Below, piece after piece: positions 51,925 to 63,666 of a stretch of DNA of 64,000 bases. The stretch's first letter is position 1, and each line of letters begins with the position of its first letter. The notes beneath the pieces were generated by a model. That model did not search any database. It was not told the origin of the DNA and saw only the letters and a program-made list of their open reading frames with translations. Origin of the DNA: Apostichopus japonicus (Eukaryota > Echinodermata > Holothuroidea > Aspidochirotida > Stichopodidae); NCBI RefSeq assembly GCF_037975245.1, contig NC_092580.1, forward strand, positions 17,494,001-17,558,000, written 5' to 3'. A program made the position numbers and the translations under genes.

Positions 51925-53545
51925 TCTGTCAGCTGATATGAAATATTCATGATCTATGATGTATTCAAAACTTTAAAGATCTGCTTTATTTGCTCCAATT
52001 ATAGCACGCTATAGCTAGGAATGTTTTGTGATTACGTAATCGACCTGTCACGGTCGTATATCGACCTCAGGCTTTACACTTAGCCTGTATAGCTTTTTAA
52101 CACCCTCGGGCTCTTTGTGTAAACACTGTGTGGAAATATGTTCATGTCTACAGTGTAGTTAATCATACAGCGTTAACACAAAGACCCTCATACAAGAAAA
52201 AATATGTGACAGGCGTTGAAGACTAATTGGTAAAAAGAGGTCATTTTACGACCAAGGCAAGTCGATAATGTAATCTCAAGAAACCTGTCCGTGATAGTGT
52301 GCTTTAGTTGGGGTCTGTACAGCAGACCTTTTACTAACTACTTTAGCGTGGCTGATGTATCCTTCCAGAACTATTGATATTAACCATCAAAATTTGTGCT
52401 TTAACTGTTGAGTACTTCATTAATTTGCATTCCATTATATAATTCATATATATATATAACAGAAAATATTAGTCTTTCACGTTTATCTTAAAATGAAAAA
52501 TATGCTGTTTTTTAAAGTATTTTACTGTAAGATTCTCAATTTCACTCTTTTTAGGGTTGTAATATAATGTAACAGAATGGATTTCTTTCAAATATTTGAA
52601 AAGAATTCTTCATTGTAAAGCGGTTTTGTACTTTGTTAACTTGACTTGCGAGATAACGTCGAATATTTTGATTTAGAGGTATCATATCCAGGGGCAGGTA
52701 GGTGGCCGAGGCGGTTGTGGGGGCGGTAGATGTTGGCATGCACCATTTTTCAATTTCACACAAAAATTCAAGTGTAACGGTACTTATTTGCGTTTCAAAC
52801 CTGATTAATATTCTAAATTCCACAGAATGCACCATTTCCTTTTTTATAGGGATGGACCTCTACACTGGTTCCACCACTGACATCATGTTCCTTCTGTGTC
52901 TAATGTTGACAGCAGATTCTGAGGTGTTCTCAGATGAAAATAGCAAATTAATCTATAGTATAATGTACTTAATTTTTTAAAGAAATTTCCATTTCTTATG
53001 AGAAACTATATCTCTTTACGTGGGTCTTTTAAAGTTTCTATCATTAACACTGCCAACGTTTACACGCATCTAAAACACACATAATATATACATTTATTAT
53101 TATATATATGTTTTATTTATTGTCATCTTAAATGAGGGTAGTCCTGCTCAGTGCAGAAGCACTTCTTTCCAGAGGAGCCCTCAGTATGCTTATTAATAGC
53201 TTAATATCCTGCTTCCTTTTATCTCATTCACCCACCCTGATCAGTGGTAACATTTCCCATATTCTTAAGTCATTGAACCAAATAAATAATGAAGTTGCCT
53301 TTTCACATGCCGATATTTTAAATGTGTAGTCTTTTTTTCCCGTTCAGTTCGCCTTTTCAAGATGATCCTTGTTTTGGAAATGACTTCATTTTTGATTTTG
53401 TTAAAAGTGTGTAACTTAAAATGACTTGCTCTCCAATAATCTCTTCTGGTTTTTGAAGAGCTCAACTATTGATGTGATCAGTACTGAAGAAACCCCTATA
53501 GAGATGCTGTCAGAACGAATGTTGCATGGCAACCATTTCTACAGT
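51925..53545. other. Intergenic, downstream of the HypX-like gene
   Basis: AT-rich, without recognisable exons. A GGGGCAGGTAGGTGGCC stretch near 52690 and short TA runs near 52446 and 53100 are the only notable features. Confidence 0.4.
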
Positions 53546-53553
53546 ATACAGAG

Positions 53554-53923
53554 CAGTGGCGTAGGAAGGGACTTTTGAGTTGGGGGGGGGACTGAAGACT
53601 GATGGCGGGCCTGGGGGGAGCGGGGTCTAATGGGAGGGGGTGTCCCCCTCCCCTTTGGATTTTTTTTGCATTACCAGGTGGCCTCAGATGCAATTTGGTA
53701 CAATATAGCACACTTAACACACCCACTCCATTTTGTAAATAATTTTGCATTTTCACCTGGCCTTAGATGCAATTTAATGCTCCAAATGAGATTTTTTTCT
53801 CATTTGGAAATGAAAAAGGGGTTTTCTGACTTGCGAAGAGGGGGGCGGAATGATACTTCCGCCCCACCATATTTTTCACTGGGGGGGGCTAGCGCCCCCA
53901 GCCCCCCGGTTCCTACGCCCTTG
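53554..53923 (+). mobile_element. hAT-like MITE, family with ATTGCATCTGAGG core, forward copy
   Basis: It starts CAGTGGCGTAGGAAGG and ends GGTTCCTACGCCCTTG, about 14-bp inverted ends. It is flanked by a perfect 8-bp duplication ATACAGAG (53546-53553 and 53924-53931). The body matches the element at 44700-45057 in opposite orientation. No transposase. Confidence 0.94.
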
Positions 53924-53931
53924 ATACAGAG

Positions 53932-54919
53932 TAAAAATAATTGTCGGTATAGAGTCTAGATCGGTATACATAGTCGGAATAAATCTCACCAAAACGGGAG
54001 TTTCTGGTCGCTATAAAGTTGCTTACTTGCAAAGGTGCTGAATATTTCCTGTATACCCTTAGGTCAAACCATCTCGTTAGGGTGGCCCAGAAAGGGCGCT
54101 GAGTTCAATAAAATTGATACTAAGTATAAATTTCGACTTTCTATATCGAAATTTTGATTTAGAATGCCAGATCTCAAGCGTATATATATGCACAAGGTCA
54201 GCACTATAGCCTACTGTAGTCTTAACGCCGTCTTCACCTGTGTCTAAGCTCCGGTAGTAACCGCCATCGATGGAGGAAGAGGTTTACTTAGTGCCTCGAT
54301 TGAACCCACCCCCCCCCCCCTTCCCCGACGAAGTACCGCCTATATGTGTGTAACACGTCCATACGAATGACACATGATCGATAACAACCAGTATTATCAG
54401 TGTTCCCTTTCGTTGAATAGAAAATATCGTTTAGAGTGCTGAACTACACTACACGATCATCCCATTGTTGCGCAATTCGTTATGAGGTTGTATAACCTTG
54501 GCTTTACCTTATGTGTACCCCGGATACCGTAGCAAGTTTACGCGTGACTCTTACGAGAGGGTTATAAATATAGCAGATGACAGAATGTGACCATCATTTG
54601 ACTTTTATAACATTGGAGTTGCGTTCAACCACCACACAGCTACCGTCCCCTTCTGTTGTAAAATAAAATAAATAAGTTCATGCCTCTACCTTTCTCAGCT
54701 GGCAGAAATTTGCAAATAGTCCCCCTCCCTCCCCCTCCCTCCCTCCCTACCCCCTACCCCACACAAACACACACCTATGAAAGCCTGTGCACGTCACTGC
54801 TCCGAATCAACTGATATACCGGAGACCTGTGGTTATATGATGATGGGTTTACTAAACAAGTTCAACATGTTATTATGAGCGCATCAAATATAGAGGATGT
54901 TATGAAAAAATTTCGGATA
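53932..54919. other. Intergenic, no gene recognised
   Basis: It contains C-runs near 54309 and 54720-54760. A GTGCACGTCACTG end-like word near 54786 resembles the terminus of the poly-G mini-transposons, but its partner was not found. Confidence 0.35.
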
Positions 54920-55572
54920 CCCGAAAGGGTAAACTATGGAGTCAATTTTACCGACCTTGGAAACTTATTAGGGGTACGGCAATGACTATAACGCAGCTCG
55001 CAAAGTCGGTAATTACTATTACGGTCGCTCAACATGCAGAAACGATGTACTCAAAGCCGAAGACTTCGTTGGCACAAATCATTTGACCAGCGACGGCTGG
55101 ACCATCATATCTCAGAAAGGTTACTATTACTAAAATCGAAGGGTCTGTACTGTCTGTCAATGTTAGAAAAAAAAGGTAGAATAAAATTATAAAATGAACA
55201 TTAAAATTGCACTAGGTACTATTAAATTAGTTAATGTTGATAATATTATGTAGTTAACATGTCTTTGAATGTTAAACTGTGTTTTGTTTGATACATAAAT
55301 TGTTAACCACCTATCCAATAGTGCATGTACCTGAAGCTTTGTAGATTAGTACCGTTATGTTGTTAGGGTTAACGTAAGTTGGCTTTAAATGAGAACAAGA
55401 AAGGAAAGATATCTATAACGACAGTAACTGCTTGTACTGCAGAATACGTACAACGAATACATCTTCTTTTTTTTATGTTTTCTGAAATAAATTTCTCATT
55501 TGAATACTCACAAATGTATATTACATGCCAAGCTTACGCATTATAGATTCCCTGTGACAAAACTTACGCGCT
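54920..55572. repeat. Dispersed duplicate, copy B
   Basis: The second copy of the unit at 29976-30733, same orientation, starting CCCGAAAGGGTAAACTAT. Read on minus, the open stretch continues through TDSTDPSIL and NEVFGFEY but hits a stop soon after (where copy A stays open), so B is not coding as it stands. It lacks the (TA)n palindrome present in copy A. Confidence 0.8.
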
Positions 55573-56936
55573 TCAGTATATGCGAATAAATCAGGTCACA
55601 CATCCGGAGTCATGCTAAATTCTTCAATACCGCCCTAATTACCTTTCGTTTTTTGGTTTATTGTCTAAGATCATGTGAAGCATTATATTCCCCTTCTAGG
55701 GGAACCGTGATATACACCTGACGATGATCTCACAGTCACAATCTCGGTACAAGAGGACTGGGTTGAGAGCGGATGATCAGTCGGTTAGTTGTTTGGTTTT
55801 TGTGTGTGCCATGCTTCTTTCCTGGGTGACTTTTCTTACAGAGTATACATTTCGGGGCAACATTTCATACTGTAGTTGTGATTTTTCTTTTGCAATACTT
55901 CAGTACCAGCAGCTTCACCGTCAATGGTCGTATCAGCTCGGAATGTGCAGAAACGTATAAAGTTAGATTAATATTGGTATAAAATATATGAATTAGAAAC
56001 ACCATGTCAATAATTAGCTATCAATTTTGTTCTACCATGTAATTGTATACGACGCAGACTGTGCCGGATAGGCATAGTTTACGCCAACTGAACCACATTA
56101 TCAACTCATCCATGCTCTTGAGAACTTTAGAAGTACAATTGTTTTATTCCTTGAGGATACTTGATAGAAACACCTCTTGTAGACATTCGCTGACAGGTAG
56201 GGCATAATTTACTAAGTATATCTGTATTGTTTTCACGACAAATATTTTCCCAAACGCTTGAGGGTTTCTTTTATTATCTATCTATCTATTGATTTTTGCA
56301 TAGAAGCGTGATACATTTCAAGTGTTTGAAAAACATAATTTATATTAGCAGTATACTTGAATCAATGTTTACACGTCTTGGTCTCTGTCTGGATATTTTA
56401 CATTTGGAAAGAAAATGGATCGGTCATACGTTGTGTAAAGCATTGCGACTTCTGACTCAACGAGAAAATTGTTAAAGAATGCATGATTTAGACTTCAACG
56501 TCAAGATATGATTTTAATATATGACCGTATTTGCCTTTAAAAATAACTCGCATAATGAGCCTATAGACTAAATTCCCATGTCACTGTGAGATTTTTGAGA
56601 AATTGCTCTATAAACATCAGACCCATATCTATCATTGCGCGCCTGGACAAGTTAATTGTAGTTAAACATTTTTATTATCTAAGACCTTATACGAATAATG
56701 CATAAGAAATGTCATATTATTTGAGTACTGATTAAAACGCATATACCAATCATCAATCGTCAAGCCGGAAAGGGGCAAGGGGCGGGAGAGAGAGGCGAGG
56801 GGAGAGGGGCGGGGAACGAGGGTCGAGGGTCGAGGGCGATCGGGCCGGCGCGATCGGACTGGACTGCGCATGTACATCTGGTTAGTGTCAATCATGACTA
56901 ATTTGTGGCTGTCATCGCTAAAAGCGACAGAACGTG
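55573..56936. other. Intergenic, with a GC-rich purine tract
   Basis: No gene is recognised. At about 56767-56870 a G/A-rich, CpG-bearing tract (GAGGGTCGAGGGTCGAGGGCG and similar) stands out from the AT-rich surroundings and lies just outside the 57-kb fold-back element. Confidence 0.4.
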
Positions 56937-56942
56937 TGCGCG

Positions 56943-58159
56943 TATGGAAAGCCATTTTAACATTTAATCGGGAATTTTAGATATCTTAAATTGTTCCTTA
57001 TTTTAGATATCTTAAATTCTATTTCAGATATCTAAAATTAAATTCGAGATATCTTAAATTTAATTCGAGATATCTGAAACTTTATTTCAGATATCTGAAA
57101 TTGAATTCGAGATATCTAAAGTAGATTTCGATATATCATCGACATTCGAGATAATTTAAATCATATTATGGTCTTAATAACGGTGGTTTTGTTTATGCTC
57201 AACCGACCAGTTTCGGTTCAGGGTCGTCCAACCGTTGTGCTCGGGGACTTCGATCTGCAGCGACGCGTCTCGGCCATCGGGATCGTTTTACAATTCATCA
57301 GCAAGGGGCTCAATTGATAGGGAAAAACACCGATATTATCTTAATCACCCTCGAAAACTATTTCCGCCTCTTCTTCATCAAGAAAATAATTTTCGTCGGC
57401 TTACGAATATCCTGAGAGGTGAAGTCCTTTTTCCTCGGAATCGGAAGATTCGGGAGAAGACATTTTCAATTGATGAGAAGAGTGTTGTGGTTACATGTAA
57501 GTAAACTGTATAACGCCGTATCGGTAAACAGCGGGCAGTCGGCTTTGACTGAAATGGTTCCTTTGATGACGTCAGATGACCTGCGGTGGGCAGGTTTGCT
57601 TCTTTTTACGAGTGGCAGCTCGAGAGGTCTCTAGGGAATACTTTGACAGCGAATTTCTGGCGTTTGAAGCCGTATTTACGGAAAGTTGTGCATGGGTGGT
57701 GTTGTAGTAATGTAGATAAACCATTCCAAGACATGAACATTTTTCATTTCATGACCTCTTTAATCGGGAATTTTCTGATATCTGTAATTGAATTCGAGAT
57801 ATCTGTAATTGAATTCGAGATATCTGCAATTCTATTTCAGATATCTGAAATTGAATTCAAGATATCTGAAATTCTATTTCAGATATCTGAAAAGGAACTT
57901 GCAGATATCTTGAATTCAATTTCAGATATCTCGAATTCAATTTCAGATATCTCGAATTCAATTTTGGATGTCTCGAATTCAATTTCAGATATCTGAAATT
58001 CTCTGGTATTTTGAGATTTCTAAAATTAATTTTAAGATATCTGCAATTATTTGTAGATATCTTAAAGAAATTGGAGATATCTGTAATGTAATTTGAGATA
58101 TCTGAAATTATTTCGAGATATCTGAAATTCCTTATTAAATGTTAAAACGGCTTTCCATA
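56943..58159. mobile_element. 1.2-kb fold-back element with GATATC palindrome arrays
   Basis: It starts TATGGAAAGCCATTTTAACA and ends with the near reverse complement of that sequence (TGTTAAAACGGCTTTCCATA). The inverted ends run about 38 bp. Both flanks show TGCGCG (56937-56942 and 58160-58165), a possible 6-bp target duplication. Just inside each end is an array of about 23-bp units made of GATATC palindromes alternating with GAATTC-like words: about 7 on the left (56978-57150) and about 15 on the right (57775-58130). The 600-bp centre (57170-57770) is unique, less AT-rich, and looks different from the arms. No transposase is recognised. Confidence 0.85.
57232..57500 (+). other. Open, exon-like segment inside the fold-back element
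   Basis: An 89-codon open frame with non-repetitive composition (RPSGSFYNSS, HPRKLFPPLLHQE, REKTFSIDEKS). It ends close to a good donor, CATGTAAGTAAA, near 57496. I do not recognise the protein. It may be a host gene fragment captured by the element or the remnant of its own gene. The open frame could also be chance. Confidence 0.3.
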
Positions 58160-58165
58160 TGCGCG

Positions 58166-59649
58166 TGCGTTCCTGAAGACTAACGAGATTCCTGAATATC
58201 ACGTTGAATGTGACATGATAATGGCTGTAAAACTGTCTGCTATATCAAGAGCTTTTTATCGTGGAATATCAGCTCCACTCTTTCTAAATGGAGATAAATA
58301 CCATCAGGTTTTTTTTGGCGTTCCTTTTTTTAACTTTAATACTTATGCTGAAGTTAAAGGACTAACGTTAAGTTTTGTCTTAATTAAAGAATGTCTTTAG
58401 GTAGGCTCAGTGTAGGGTCTAGTTCTGCGATGTTATTATGTTAAATTTAGTCGAGTAATGCCAAATGTTTTTAGGCATAGCCTTGGCTGACAGAAGAGCT
58501 GGGAACTTATAAAATATTTTCCTTTGCATCTGGTTATTCTACAAAGACATATTTCGGTTTATATGTTATATTTCGTTAACATTAAACTAGACTATTTTCC
58601 ATTTTGACATTATTGGCAGTAGGCTACGGGTACAGTAGGTTAGTAAGGTCTAACTTTTAAGAAGTCACTCATTCAGTATACATGTGTTAGTAGCATCATG
58701 AGACTTTACCTTTACTCTTCAGGCCTAACTCTTAGTTTAGGAAGGTAGGCCATATATAGTAACTTGACATGCCAAAATACAGTTTTCTCTTAAAAGCCAA
58801 ATTTAATGAGGATATCTTTCCCTTTGCTCTGTGTGTTATTTTTATGGTTCGACCACCGACTTCAAAGAATATTGCGTTGATCAGATTCCATCAGAATAAG
58901 TTGGACTATACTTGTAAACGTTTGTGTCTAGACAGCATGGAATAAATTGCTTAAAGGAGACACAAAACTTACCATCATTAATGGTCTCTGTGATAGAAAT
59001 ACAGTAACTGTAATGAACAACATCTCCAAACAGTTAAGGAAAATTGAAGTACTTGGACATTTAAGCAGAAATATCACATGTATATTAAACGATCCTTCAC
59101 ACAAGGCTTAAGACTTGATCAAGTCTAAATGTGACATTACCCTTCCTTTATCACTGCATAATTTTTGGTTGTTTGGTGAAGTCTGTCTTGATTATAACTG
59201 TGTGTGAAAAGGTTTCTATATATACTGTAATAAACAAGTTCACGGTAACCGTCGCCATCTTGCTCACGGTGCACGTCGTTGACCACGCGAACTCATCTGC
59301 ACCGTGACCGTCACTAACATGCATGAATAACATAAGGCTACGGATTAAACTTACAGGGAACTTCCGTTGGAGAAATTTACTTCAAAATATTGTTGATCGT
59401 TGAAGATCTTGATTGATATTTAAACGACATATACCGGTAATATTATTAGGAATAAGATTCCAAGGCACACAAGCAAACTCGAGTAGGACCATATAACGAG
59501 CTAAGCTGCCTATCCTAGTCTGTTGAATATACTGTGCTATACTACTATACTGGGCAGCGCATGTATAGTGTAGGTGTAGTAAGTTCATACTGTGGAACGC
59601 CAATGGTCATGAGAAGCTGATGAAGTCAAATATCGCGATAGGGATTTTG
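58166..59649. other. Intergenic, no gene recognised
   Basis: AT-rich DNA without recognisable exons or element ends. Confidence 0.4.
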
Positions 59650-59657
59650 CTGGAAAG

Positions 59658-59809
59658 CAAGGGTGCAGCCACTGGGGGGGGGGGGTCGGGGGTCGTGACC
59701 CCCAAACTTTTGGGAAGTCTTCCATGCATAATGTTTTTTCACACACAAAACGTTTCTCATGACTGCCTTGGATCCACCCCCCAACTTTCAGCCAGTGGTT
59801 GCGCCCTTG
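59658..59809. mobile_element. Short hAT-like MITE, 152 bp
   Basis: The ends CAAGGGTGCAGCCACTGG and CCAGTGGTTGCGCCCTTG are inverted repeats of about 18 bp. The flanks CTGGAAAG (59650-59657) and CTGGAATG (59810-59817) form an 8-bp duplication with one change. A G-run follows the left end. Confidence 0.88.
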
Positions 59810-59929
59810 CTGGAATGTACTTGTAAGGGCCGGCAGTCAGAGGCAGGGAGTGGGGGAATAACGTTTCGTTCCTGGGAATAGGTGTTTCAAACACCTATAC
59901 GATACACCAGTGTTTAAAAACCTTGTTCA

Positions 59930-60115
59930 ATTTCCCGCGAACACACTTCTGATTTCCCGCCGGTGTTCGCGCAGCGAACATGCCGAGCACGCGTAGCGTG
60001 CGAGCATAAAGGCGTGGGGTCCAGCCCGCCCTAGGGCCCTGGTGGGTCAAGGGGTGGAACCCCTTGTGGGGGTCCAGGGGGCAAAGACCCCGGAAATTTT
60101 GGTATTTTTGCGTGT
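59930..60115. repeat. GC-rich dispersed-repeat-like segment
   Basis: A sharply GC-rich block with TTCCCGCGAAC, GTTCGCGCAGCGAAC and GCACGCGTAGCGTGC (self-complementary words), then a run rich in GGGGTCCAGGG-type words ending CGGAAATTTTGG. TTCCCGCG words recur at about 61261 and 61549-61565, so it could be one side of a larger element of about 1.6 kb. The ends are not defined. Confidence 0.45.
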
Positions 60116-62995
60116 CTGGCGATAAAAAATTCGCAGTTGAGGATGCAAAATACTGACAACATTTTTTAATTTAAATTGTCAAGAAGCTGTTGAAAATTTT
60201 CAAATGACAAGTTAGAGTAGCTATATTACGTTATAAAATGAAATGAGATTTAATCTGTCTTACAATCTTTAAAAAGTTACAAGTTTAAAACTTACACAAC
60301 TTACGATATTATGAAACAAACAGCGTTCGGCAAAGCCCCGTTTATAGACTGCCTAACAATGAATAGCACACACAATACGTACATCAGTTTACAACTGCAG
60401 TACGGTTTACCCCTATATACTACTTAAATACACGGTAGGATACTGAACATGTGCTGCGAATTTTCCCAGGTACCTTAGTCCTTACCAAACAACTGCGCGC
60501 TCATCCACTGTTTAACATTTTTGGCAAGTTTCCAAGAAACGTTTCATGGAGTATTCCCCATGATACACGAGGTACAGTCAATACCTATACACGCAGCACA
60601 TCGAGGCCCCACTAGCTATGGCCATCTTTATGTAAGTAAACCTTGTAATAAAACATGTTTTAGGCCACTTGGCATTATAAACTAAATGTTTAATATTATT
60701 TCCATGTTCTTGTAGAAAACGTCAAGTTCGCAAAATACAATTAGTTGTGTTTTTGTAGTTACGTGAGATCCGTAACCGACGAGGTGGTTAGGCTATTTGC
60801 TATGCACTTAACTATGGTAGGATATTATTTTTTCCCATATTTTTGGAAATTCTAGAAAATACTTTCTTTTCCCCCAGCTTAACACCAGATGTGGTCTTAC
60901 AGTTTTTTCATAAATGGGTGTACTAGAGCCTTGTTTACATGACATTAGTTGCATTTAGCACGATATGCCAGTTTCGCGTGAATTTTTCAAAAGTGTTTTG
61001 CTGGATCTTTCAGAGTTTTTTCTCTGTCAAGTGAATACGTTGTGCATTGAGTATAAACTTATCGCGAATGCAAGAAAACGATGCGGGGATTTCTAGCAGA
61101 CAATGTTTTCTTTGCGAGATTACTGAGTCAGTTGAAGGGAATTCCGCACCTTAGAGGGAACTCTGAATTGAAGTCAAATTCATACGAAAGAAAACGTTTA
61201 CTAACTAACAAACAATATAAGTATAAAAAAAATGTGGAATGGCAATATTGTTCAAAACATTTCCCGCGAGGCTGATTTATTACAGCTTCCCGCGCTGGGC
61301 CGTGTGTGTCCGTGTGACATTGCCCTTGTGAGTGGGTTGGGGACACATCATTACTCATTATAGGCTATTGTGACTAAAATTGCGAGCACGCTCTCTGGAC
61401 ATTTTTCTTTTGTTTCTGAAACTTTTCTTCTGAAATTTTCCTTATTGTTTTTACAGATGTATTTTTTGCTCCGTTGTGTTTTTTTTAAAGTTTCGTCCCG
61501 TTTTTTCCCCGATTTTTTTTTCTCCAGCCAGGCTGGATTTCCCGCGAGCATCGCGGATTTCCCGCGAACCTGGTTCGGAAGGTTCGCAAGGTTTTCCAGC
61601 CCTGCGATACACGGTCGTTTGTCACTCGCCTAGACCCTCCCCTGTCCGCAGGCAGCCCGGGGATTTAAAAAGTTCCAAGCCTCCACGGTCTGGTGAGGCA
61701 TCGGCAGGTTTTGTTTAGGGGAGGGAAGTGGGGGGTGGGACAGAAACCCGACATGCACCCCAATATTGATGTTGTATTTTTCACGCACTTACATTATTTA
61801 AAGACTCATTGGTCATGCAATCATGCAGGGTTTTCGTTAGTAGCCGGGACCCGGGTCAAATGACCCGCTTACTGCACGTACATGACCCGGCTACTTTGCG
61901 ACGCTCAGTAAAAAAAAAAAATGAAAATGAAAAAAAAAAAAAAAAATTGACGAAAAAAATCGAGAGGAAGAAATACCCACAACCAGGTCAGGTGTGATTG
62001 AAACTGTCACAGCAGTTAACTGTTGGTAAAAACTACAAGAAGTTGAACATTAGTAGTATAGTCGAGGAGATGAGGCCGAGGGGTGGGTGCGAGTAGAGGT
62101 AGGCGAAGGGCTTCTCTTGACATACAAATAATTGCCCAACAGAGGTAAAAGCTGAATAAAAAACAGAAGGTTCTATCACAGATCTAGTTGGGTATTTTTT
62201 GGCAGTAAAATCCTACTCACTCTGTAGGTACCGTAGACCTATTATCATTTTGTTATGATCGCACTTCATTTAATGCAGCAAGTGCGTCACACCCTTGCTA
62301 AGTTCGGTTCAGTGGCATAGCTACCTCCCTAGGCTCCATGACCCGAGTGTTAATAAAAAAATTCAGGAGAAAAAAAGAAAAATAGGACAGAAGAAAGGTG
62401 ATTGGGAAGGGGCAATATCATTGACCAAACAACTGTATATTGCACCATTTTGCATCTAGAGACTTTTTAAATTGCAATTTTCCGGCAAAAGGGGAGGGGG
62501 ACCCCTCCCCTTAGACCCTTCCCCCATGTCCGCATACAGACAGTTCCGCCTACTTTTCAACTTGACCCACCTACTTCATTTCTTAACAAAAACCCTGTCA
62601 TGCCCCCTCCTTCCTGGGGTTGTCGTTGATGCATGGGACTTTGTCAATATGTCGGGCAATATGTCTGCAAACAGGCCTTGGACCGGCCCCTCAGCCGTTT
62701 TCAACACGGGCCTTTCTGGGTCGCCATTTTGCCGTAAGGGTGTAAGAACTTTTTGAACAAGTAAAAGGCAGAAAGGCCCATGGGCTGAATGTCAAAAATA
62801 ATATATTTTTTTTTTAGCACTTCTATTTACAGTAGATGAGGAAGTCAGGCTTCATAGTGCGGGGCCTGATAATGTCGGCTGTCGGGCCCCACGCGCTGCC
62901 GAGTCAAACCACAGAGTTATCATGCAACAGTAGTAGGGAACATTCGTTCAGTTTTGTAAATATATCGACCAACATCATTTTTCCCTTCAATTTCC
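60116..62995. other. Intergenic, repeats only
   Basis: No coding exon is supported. Notable are an A-rich stretch at 61909-61960 and a G/C-run block at about 62484-62525 with ATTTTGCATCTAGAG nearby, a decayed relative of the 44.7- and 53.5-kb MITE family. CAGTGGCATAGCTACC at about 62311 could be its left end; no matching right end was found. Confidence 0.4.
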
Positions 62996-62997
62996 AG

Positions 62998-63152
62998 GTA
63001 AACGATGGGTAAACCACTAATGCTTGCTTCGGTCCCGAAGTGTTTATGCCTCGTAACAAGAGATACTTGACAAGTTCACTTTTAGGCATTTGTAGGAAAT
63101 TTGAGTACTCCTGGTGTACATCGTCACTCTTCCCTTCCACGGTTGAATTCAT
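62998..63152 (-). CDS. Candidate first coding exon with SAP-like motif (partial)
   Basis: From ATG at 63152 the minus strand encodes about 50 residues, with MPKSELVKYLLLRGINTSG followed by PKQALV, a good match to the SAP helix-turn-helix pattern (ELKxxLxxRGLxTSGxKxxLV). SAP motifs bind DNA or RNA and are often found at the N-terminus of transposon- or nuclease-related proteins in marine invertebrates. A TCTATTTTAG acceptor lies just upstream at about 63169. A donor near GTGGTTTAC (about 62998) is plausible but weak. No downstream exon was recognised, so this may be a pseudogene fragment. Confidence 0.35.
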
Positions 63153-63378
63153 ACTGGCCACTACCTAAAATAGAGGGAAAAAATAATGTATTGGGCCCTA
63201 CTGATATTTAACTTTATTTAATCTCCACTCAGGTAACCCCTCCCCAATACAATACACAAGAGTACAATAGCCTACCATCCGATAGTCGAAAAGATTGCCC
63301 GAGCGCACAAGCAGCATTGACTGTACTGCAGATTGCGGAGGTGCAATTTCGCGGAACTGGTTATGCACCGTGTACAAA

Positions 63379-63666
63379 ATGGCCGCGGTTTCCGTGATAG
63401 TGTTTATTGGAATTTCAAACATTGCAGCTACATGTATAGTATCCTTCATTGCAGCTATGTACAGTATAGTATATAACAAAGTATGTAAATACACGAAACA
63501 CGATACAAAGTTACTGTATCCCGACAAAGTTCCTCTTTTAACCACGTCTACTGCAGAAAAATCTAGGTTATTTGCAATTTTAACAAAATATTGGTGTTTT
63601 CATGAATGTTGGAAACAATTGAGATGTCTACAGTGTCACCTAGCTTGTTACTGTACTTCTCAGTGA
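63379..63666 (+). CDS. Candidate small membrane protein or 5' exon (hypothetical)
   Basis: An ATG in strong context (ACAAAATGGCC) opens a 95-codon frame. Residues 3-31 are a hydrophobic segment (VSVIVFIGISNIAATC and on) that could be a signal anchor, followed by a basic stretch and a Cys-rich end. I do not recognise the family. It starts about 225 bp from the SAP-like exon in head-to-head orientation, an arrangement that could share a promoter. It could be a chance frame or the first exon of a gene running off the window. Confidence 0.3.
   Translation: MAAVSVIVFIGISNIAATCIVSFIAAMYSIVYNKVCKYTKHDTKLLYPDKVPLLTTSTAEKSRLFAILTKYWCFHECWKQLRCLQCHLACYCTSQ

Noticed and set aside
61809-61997. Lys-rich frame after an RDPGQMTRLLHVHDPA stretch
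   Set aside because: The end is an A-run read as Lys; the beginning has ACCCGG words like those near 34010 and looks like a dispersed repeat.
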